Of a DNA stretch of 64,000 nucleotides, positions 58,701 through 64,000 are shown piece after piece. How positions within the stretch are numbered: the first letter of the stretch is position 1; each line of letters opens with the position of its first letter. The DNA comes from Sitta carolinensis (Eukaryota; Chordata; Aves; Passeriformes; Sittidae), in contig CM063299.1 of NCBI GenBank assembly GCA_032173965.1, positions 62,001-126,000 of the forward strand. The letters are read 5' to 3'. The notes beneath the pieces are model-generated. The model was given only the letters and a program-made list of their open reading frames with translations, was not told where the DNA came from and ran no database searches. Made by a program: the position numbers and the translations under genes.

Positions 58701-61700
58701 ACACAAGGAAGCAATGTTGGAAAATTTCCACTGCAGATTGGGTTCCATGTAGATCAGCTCCCAAACTCAGTTTAGCAATGAGAGAACAACACAACTGCAC
58801 AGTTTCCACAGCCACAGAATGGAGGAACAGTGCTACAGGGAGGGCCAAGCTCCTTCTAGCTCTCTTCAGTGTGCTTATCAGTAGAGTTAATCTACATTCT
58901 TCTGGTGCTCTTTACTGCAGTTCCTCTTCTGATGTGCTGTATTTCAGTTGAAAAAGAGGACACAGAAGAACCAATATCTCATAATCAACTACTTCCATGT
59001 CAATTGCCAACAAGTATTTTCAATTTTCTCGGAAGACCTTAATTCCATCACATATCTTCCTTTTAAAAGATGCTGAAGCAAAAAAAAAAATGAGGCCCAA
59101 CACTTCAAACACATTTTTCAGTCTCAACTTATTGTTTGTCAACTTATTGCTTGAAGTTCACAACTGAAATTGTCATCTAAGACCAGTCAATTGGTCACAC
59201 AAACAGTATGACAGTGTAACTAAAAAAAGTAGCAAAAATTACTTACTGATTCATCTGGCCTTTCAGTACCACGTTTGGTCCTGTTCCGGTGAGTGTTGCA
59301 GTTCCTCCAATGCTGGCAGCATAGCAGACACAAAGTGTCATTCCCTTGTATATGCGCTTCCTCATTTGCTTTTCCTCAGAAGATTTGGGATCATCAGGGG
59401 CTTGTTCATTGCTTACAACTAGACAGAAAGGAAATTATTCGCCTCAGGTAAAGTTGGAAAGGCAGAGAGTTCAGGATAGGGTCTGTAGGCTTAGTGCTTC
59501 CAGTTTGTATGTGCCATTTATTTTAATTAAAAAACCCACAGATATCTCCCTAAATACTTCTGACTAAAGTTCATGAGGAGCTGAAGAAAGAGGCTGACAG
59601 TCTGGGCGTACACGATCCAAGGATGTTGTTGCCCACATCAGTGCTACAGCTCCCCGTCAGTAATGTCTGTTTCACAGAGAGGTTTACCACCAGCCAAATA
59701 TTGTAGTCACTGGAACCATTCCAATCCCACAATCTCCCTAGTGAGAACCCAACTAGCTTTAACAGATATGAATATAGGCAGAAAAAAACCCCACTGAAAC
59801 CCAAATCCTTGCTTGGCATTATGTCAGTTTACAATAACCACAAAACTTTACTGCTGTGTCCATTGTTCTTTGAGGTTAACACTCTAATCTTGAAGTCTGA
59901 CTGGACTAATGGAGCAGAATTTATGGCAATTACTAAGAATTTATGGCGATTACAACCAACTCAACAATAAAGGGTACTTTTTGCACACTCATTATCTTCA
60001 CTATCCTTGGAATCTGATCTTTAATCGTATTTAACAATATAGCCCTCTGTAACAGCACAGCAAAGCAGTGAAATGAGAGGGTCTGAGTTTATGCACATAT
60101 TTCAAATGAAGTGAAACCTATTGTGGAGCCACAGCATTGGCAGAGGACCTTGAGAAATCAAGCATCAGGGTAAGATTACACACAAGAACAGTTTGTCTAC
60201 TGTGAGTCAAATCACACCAGTTCCTCTTTTCCGTGTGGCTTTTAAAGTAGCCCTCTTTCTTCTCCTCACCTCCACCTCCAATCTGGTCAATAAAGAGAGA
60301 TTTATTACCCTAGAAATAGATTGTGTTTACATAATTTTTTCAAGTAGTCCTACATGGCCTAGAAGCTGAATCCCCAGTGATAATCACAAGATTTTAAAAG
60401 TGCAATGCTGCGGGTTTGGATGGTTATTTCCCACAGGGTATGTTCTTCACTTCCCTAAACAGGTGGTTAAGTCTAGGGAAACTGTGGGAGGATGACTCCA
60501 GCTCGAAGAAAAGAACAAAACAACATGTCTGCGATGTAGCACTAGCATACAAAATGGTGTCCATCGAAATTAAGGCTATTTTGTAAAACCTAAATGTCAT
60601 GTATTTAAGGGATTTCAGTCAGGTCACCATCCTCTTTCCTTGGAAAGGGTACACAGCACTCCTAGGTTGGGGAGCTGAGTGTAGCAAGTTCAGTAGCATC
60701 AGCTTATTGGCGAGCAGGCCCTTACTGTGCACTGCAGTGGACTCTGATGTGTTCTTTTCCTCCAGCTCAATCACTGTATTTGCTTGCCCAGTTGCTTGTT
60801 CCATCATGGTCACATCATACTCCGTGTGGTCCAATTGATCCAGGACAGCCTGGACAATGGGAACCATCATGGCAGTGGTGGCTGTGTTGCTTATCCACAT
60901 GGACAGGAAGGCAGTGACTATCATAAATCCCAGCATGAGGCTGAAAAGAGAGAAAGACACAGAGGACAGAAGAAGAAAGTTAACAAATGCTGATAGGCTT
61001 TGAGTCACTGTAATTTGGAGAGCAAAGCCCAGGCAGGGGTGTGTGCAGTATCCACTAGCACAGAGCAGGGCCAGACTCCCTTCTATGACAGTTGTGCCAC
61101 CCTCCATGAAGGAATTCCAGTACATGATTAAGTCTGCTATAATTTTGTCCCCAATGCCAAGCCTCTAAAATTTAGTCAGATGCTAGTTATGCTAGTTTTG
61201 GATAAAGGACAAATAAACTGTTCCTGTTGCTAGGCTTAATTTCTGGAAACTCTGTGCAAGTGCAGCTAAATTTGCTCTTGAAGGATGCTTTCTTGCTGAC
61301 TGTTAAATATCATCCCATGGCCTCTGCTAAACTGACAAGAGCTAAGAAAAAAACAATGTAATACTCTTACAGTGCAGGTTTCACACCAATAATCAGAAGG
61401 ACCTTCAGCGCAATCCTTTTGTGAAGATTCCAATGCTCAACAGATATTGCAACGATCAGCCCTCCAAAGAAGAGCATGTTTGTGTTATTTAGGTACTGCA
61501 AGCACACCTGAAAGACAGAGAAGGTAAGTCAGGCCAAAATACTTGCTTCACTAGTACAATTAGCCTACCACCCTCTCAAATCCATGGACCAGGCCCCAGC
61601 CAACACTGGAACAAGAGGCAGCTGCTCCCTCAGAGTTCCCTGCAGTGTCCTGAACCCTTGATCTCCTATGTAACTGCTGAACTGCTGACTTGCCTGTGCA

Positions 61701-62410
61701 GGAGCTCCTTGTGCATCACTATGGAAAATGACACTAGTTTCCTAAAACACAGCTGGGGGCTCAAAGCATGGAAGGTGCTGGAAATATTAATCTCCAAAAG
61801 GGCTTTCTCAGCACCTTTAGCAACCACGCCCACCTTTACCATCTTGCTGTGCAGAAGTGAACCTGGGCTACAGAACCTGAACACAGGCTGTGCCTTGTGC
61901 CTCCAGCACAAACAGCCCAGGGTGAGACTGGGGAGGGCACAGCTTACCTGCTGGCACTGTGCTGTCAGTCCTCTCACAAGTTTGTCCCATGCATTTTGAG
62001 ATCTTCCAGAAGACTGTCAGCAATACTTTCTCATAGGTTGGGAACACACAAACTGCTGGCACTAGTGGGCTGATCTCTAGCAGGATCCATGCCCAAAACA
62101 GACCCTCCCCTCTACCACCTCAAGCCCCTCACTCTTAACAGTTTAGGCAAATGTGTATGTAGTTCAGCATGTTCCCATATAAGAACCCTGAACACTAATA
62201 CAGACTTGTTGGCTAAACACTGATGAGGAATCAGAGCACTGGATTTCTCTGTATCAGACCTGGAATGCATGAGTTCCTTACTGATTTAGCACTCCGAACT
62301 CCAAGGAGAGGGAAAAATACCACTGGCATGAGTGAGGTGACAGCCAGAGGGATCACTTCAGTGCACCAGTACACAGCCATGATGATGATGATATATGCAC
62401 ATTTGGCCTC
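52663..62410 (-). CDS. SLC13A5: SLC13A5 (NaCT) sodium/citrate cotransporter, exons 2-12
   Basis: Plasma-membrane Na+-coupled citrate importer of the divalent anion:Na+ symporter family. Eleven exons join in frame: 62410-62282, 61507-61371, 60940-60726, 59418-59247, 58103-57981, 57444-57232, 56466-56345, 56075-55957, 54821-54660, 53680-53543 and 52791-52663; 552 residues to the stop. Family signatures are intact: the two substrate/sodium-site SNT-type motifs [12 protein letters not shown] and [14 protein letters not shown], the [13 protein letters not shown] segment, and [14 protein letters not shown]. Many hydrophobic helices are visible. Exon 1 (N-terminal helix with the start codon) was not found and should lie beyond 64000. 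The member is chosen over SLC13A2/3 by sequence and by adjacency to MED31. The large cytosolic loop of exons 4-5 seems about 13 residues longer than in human. Confidence 0.94.
53543..53680 (-). CDS. SLC13A5: SLC13A5 exon 11
   Basis: 138 nt from acceptor CATTGCAG to donor GTAAGA, phase 0. Encodes [20 protein letters not shown] then [20 protein letters not shown] and IRVLDM. Confidence 0.97.
54660..54821 (-). CDS. SLC13A5: SLC13A5 exon 10 (second SNV/SNT motif)
   Basis: 162 nt from acceptor CTTGCAG to donor GTAAGA, phase 0. Encodes [20 protein letters not shown], then [20 protein letters not shown] and SSM. Confidence 0.96.
55957..56075 (-). CDS. SLC13A5: SLC13A5 exon 9
   Basis: 119 nt from acceptor CACTTCAG to donor GTATGT. 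Encodes [20 protein letters not shown] then [19 protein letters not shown]. The [10 protein letters not shown] loop is conserved. Confidence 0.95.
56345..56466 (-). CDS. SLC13A5: SLC13A5 exon 8
   Basis: 122 nt from acceptor TTCATTAG to donor GTATTT. Encodes [20 protein letters not shown] then [20 protein letters not shown]. Confidence 0.94.
57232..57444 (-). CDS. SLC13A5: SLC13A5 exon 7
   Basis: 213 nt from acceptor CTCAAAG to donor GTAAGT. Encodes [40 protein letters not shown] and a hydrophobic helix before [20 protein letters not shown]. Confidence 0.95.
57981..58103 (-). CDS. SLC13A5: SLC13A5 exon 6
   Basis: 123 nt from acceptor CTTTACAG to donor GTGAGT. Encodes [20 protein letters not shown] then [20 protein letters not shown]. 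Confidence 0.95.
59247..59418 (-). CDS. SLC13A5: SLC13A5 exon 5
   Basis: 172 nt from acceptor TGTCTAG to donor GTAAGT. Begins in the loop ([20 protein letters not shown]) and continues into [20 protein letters not shown] and [11 protein letters not shown]. Confidence 0.95.
60726..60940 (-). CDS. SLC13A5: SLC13A5 exon 4 (first SNT motif)
   Basis: 215 nt from acceptor TTTTCAG to donor GTAAGG. Encodes [20 protein letters not shown] then [18 protein letters not shown], and the start of a long polar cytosolic loop rich in Glu. Confidence 0.95.
61371..61507 (-). CDS. SLC13A5: SLC13A5 exon 3
   Basis: 137 nt from acceptor TTTCAG to donor GTAAGA. Encodes [20 protein letters not shown] then [27 protein letters not shown] is conserved. 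Confidence 0.96.
62282..62410 (-). CDS. SLC13A5: SLC13A5 exon 2
   Basis: 43 codons from acceptor GTTGCAG to donor GTAAGG, phase 0 both sides. Encodes [20 protein letters not shown], then [34 protein letters not shown] is a family hallmark. Confidence 0.96.
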
Positions 62411-62872
62411 CTGCAACATAATAGAAGACAAATGTAAGCATTAGAAACTGTTTTTAAAGATAAGATATGAATTGGTAGCTTTTACAAGTGATTCACACAC
62501 TCCCTGTCTGTACCTTAACAAGTTATGCTGAATGAGGACTTAAACTTGTGCTTTTAAATCATGTTCTGAAGTCACTTGTATGAAAAGATCTTTTCAACCA
62601 AGAAGACCATAGTGTTTGCTTTAATAAATCCACACAAAATAAATGCTGCGAGCAAAACAAATCTTCCACCACTAGCTGAGTGCACGGTGTGCTGCGTGCA
62701 AGTACCTATTGGTGGTTGAGGTCAGCAGATGTTACATCTAGGATTCAAGAACAGCAATATAAAGTGGGATGGCCAAATTTCCCAGTGTGGATGATTAGCT
62801 TGCCTGAAATTCACAAGTCTTTGATGTACGTCCAGTAACACAGTTGGGCTCAGAAACTATTTCACTGAATAA

Positions 62873-62896
62873 TTTTTTTTTTTTTTTTTTTTTTTT
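62873..62896. repeat. Poly(T) run, 24 bp
   Basis: Uninterrupted T24 in SLC13A5 intron 1; on the transcribed strand it is poly(A). No flanking retroposon recognised. Confidence 0.95.
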
Positions 62897-63912
62897 GTGT
62901 GACTAAGCACATTAGAGGTACTAAACTACTTTCCCAAATCATGTCCCTACCTGCTAAGGGGATTCCCTAATTTATAATTATTGCAACCTGTCCTTTGTGG
63001 CTTTGGATCAGGCATTTCTGCATCCCAGCCTTCCATGGTTCATACTCTAAAAATTGTCAGGAGAAGCAAGCATTCATTAACTAACAGTGAACTGTTTGAA
63101 AGGTGAAGTCAGTGTTCTGTATTTCAGTATTTGCTCCTATTTAGGGCACATATTTATAGGATTTTACTCTAAAACAACAAAGGTGGCTTTATTGCTAAAA
63201 TAAATGGAGTGACAGTGGCACTTAAAAACTGACATCAGGTGATATGAGTAAGCAGGGCTGTGTTTTCCTTAATTTTGTTGAGAAGTTTAAGAACCAGAAA
63301 ACAGCTTTTGTAAGCAATTTGAATTTTCCCCCTCAAGTTTCCAGATTAATTACAGCACAAGTTTTGAAAAGAAAAATTCTTCAGAGACTAGTAGATATCA
63401 GGTTGATCCTGTTGAAGTCTCTTTCCTTTATACATAAAAGGTCAGCTCACGATAAAATTCATGCTGTACTGCAGTAATGCAGGGCTAGAACTGACTATGG
63501 TTAATCTGTTGCTAGTGTGAAAAACAGATAAACAACTCTAACTAAATAAGATTCAAAACACTGCTTTTAGAGAGTAGAGAGTAAATAATTTATGTGAAGT
63601 TCAAAAATACAACCACGCTTATAAATTAACTCCAACAACCATGGCCAGTTCAAACAACCAAAGATTTGGAATTAAATATATATTTGTACTTATACCTATA
63701 TCTATCTGTGATTTATGGGAACAGCCACAGAATGTCTCTTTGGTGTTTCTGTACAGTTGACACAAAACACAGTGACCTGCCTCCTGGCTGAGAGATGAAA
63801 AAGCAGTCACTGACAGAAATATCGTTTTCCCATTGTGAAATATTGTAATGTCTTAGGTTAGACTAATGACACAATATGCCTACAAATAATGGCAAACTGA
63901 AGACATACTAAA

Positions 63913-63930
63913 TTTTTTTTTTTTTTTTTT
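63913..63930. repeat. Poly(T) run, 18 bp
   Basis: Uninterrupted T18 near the right end of the window, in SLC13A5 intron 1. Confidence 0.95.
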
Positions 63931-64000
63931 GGACATTACCTTTCCAAGTTTTGACCAAAGTAGAGCTTAACAGTCAGGAATTTCTCATTATATAAAGCAT

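Larger units (their letters stand above)
62411..64000 (-). other. SLC13A5 intron 1 (partial)
   Basis: No candidate for the start-codon exon is visible. Contains T24 (62873-62896) and T18 (63913-63930) runs and otherwise AT-rich unique sequence. Confidence 0.7.

Noticed and set aside
1..64000. CRISPR arrays, operons, phage or bacterial systems, tRNA or rRNA genes
   Set aside because: None seen; the window is vertebrate nuclear DNA with spliced genes, and its repeats are LINE fragments, mini/microsatellites and homopolymers.

Overview
The window looks like avian nuclear DNA. Five vertebrate protein-coding genes with GT-AG introns are recognisable by protein similarity. Their order matches a block known from human 17p13 (PITPNM3, KIAA0753, TXNDC17, MED31, SLC13A5). 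The repeats are CR1-type LINE fragments typical of birds, and the promoters are very GC-rich islands. The species cannot be named. Exon coordinates were derived by hand from reading frame, splice sites and recalled family sequences; no alignment was run.

Layout. (1) 186-26736, minus strand: the first seven coding exons of PITPNM3 (NIR1), with the rest of the gene off the left edge. Its introns fill most of the first 27 kb and hold CR1 fragments. Its CpG-island promoter lies at about 26.0-27.25 kb. (2) 28.1-39.7 kb, minus strand: KIAA0753 (moonraker/OFIP), a centriolar-satellite and ciliogenesis protein; 14 coding exons found, from start codon to stop. (3) 39.84-40.93 kb: a GC-extreme divergent promoter region shared with TXNDC17, containing about 420 bp of G-rich tandem repeat. 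(4) 40561-42395, plus strand: TXNDC17 (TRP14), four exons. (5) 43138-45130, minus strand: MED31, four exons, convergent with TXNDC17 and with its own repeat-rich CpG island. (6) 45.8-52.6 kb: intergenic DNA without a supportable gene. (7) 52663-62410, minus strand: SLC13A5 (NaCT citrate transporter), exons 2-12; exon 1 is off the right edge.

The five genes do not form one pathway. PITPNM3 is a membrane-contact lipid-transfer family member, KIAA0753 builds centrioles and cilia, TXNDC17 is a cytosolic disulfide reductase, MED31 is a Mediator subunit, and SLC13A5 imports citrate. Their order is conserved synteny. The shared features are promoter architecture (KIAA0753/TXNDC17 head to head) and tail-to-tail ends (TXNDC17/MED31).

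I found no previously undescribed system. The best second-look items are a one-base reading-phase conflict at the TXNDC17 exon 1/2 junction, a coiled-coil block of KIAA0753 that I cannot find, and the long G-rich and hexanucleotide repeat tracts at promoters.
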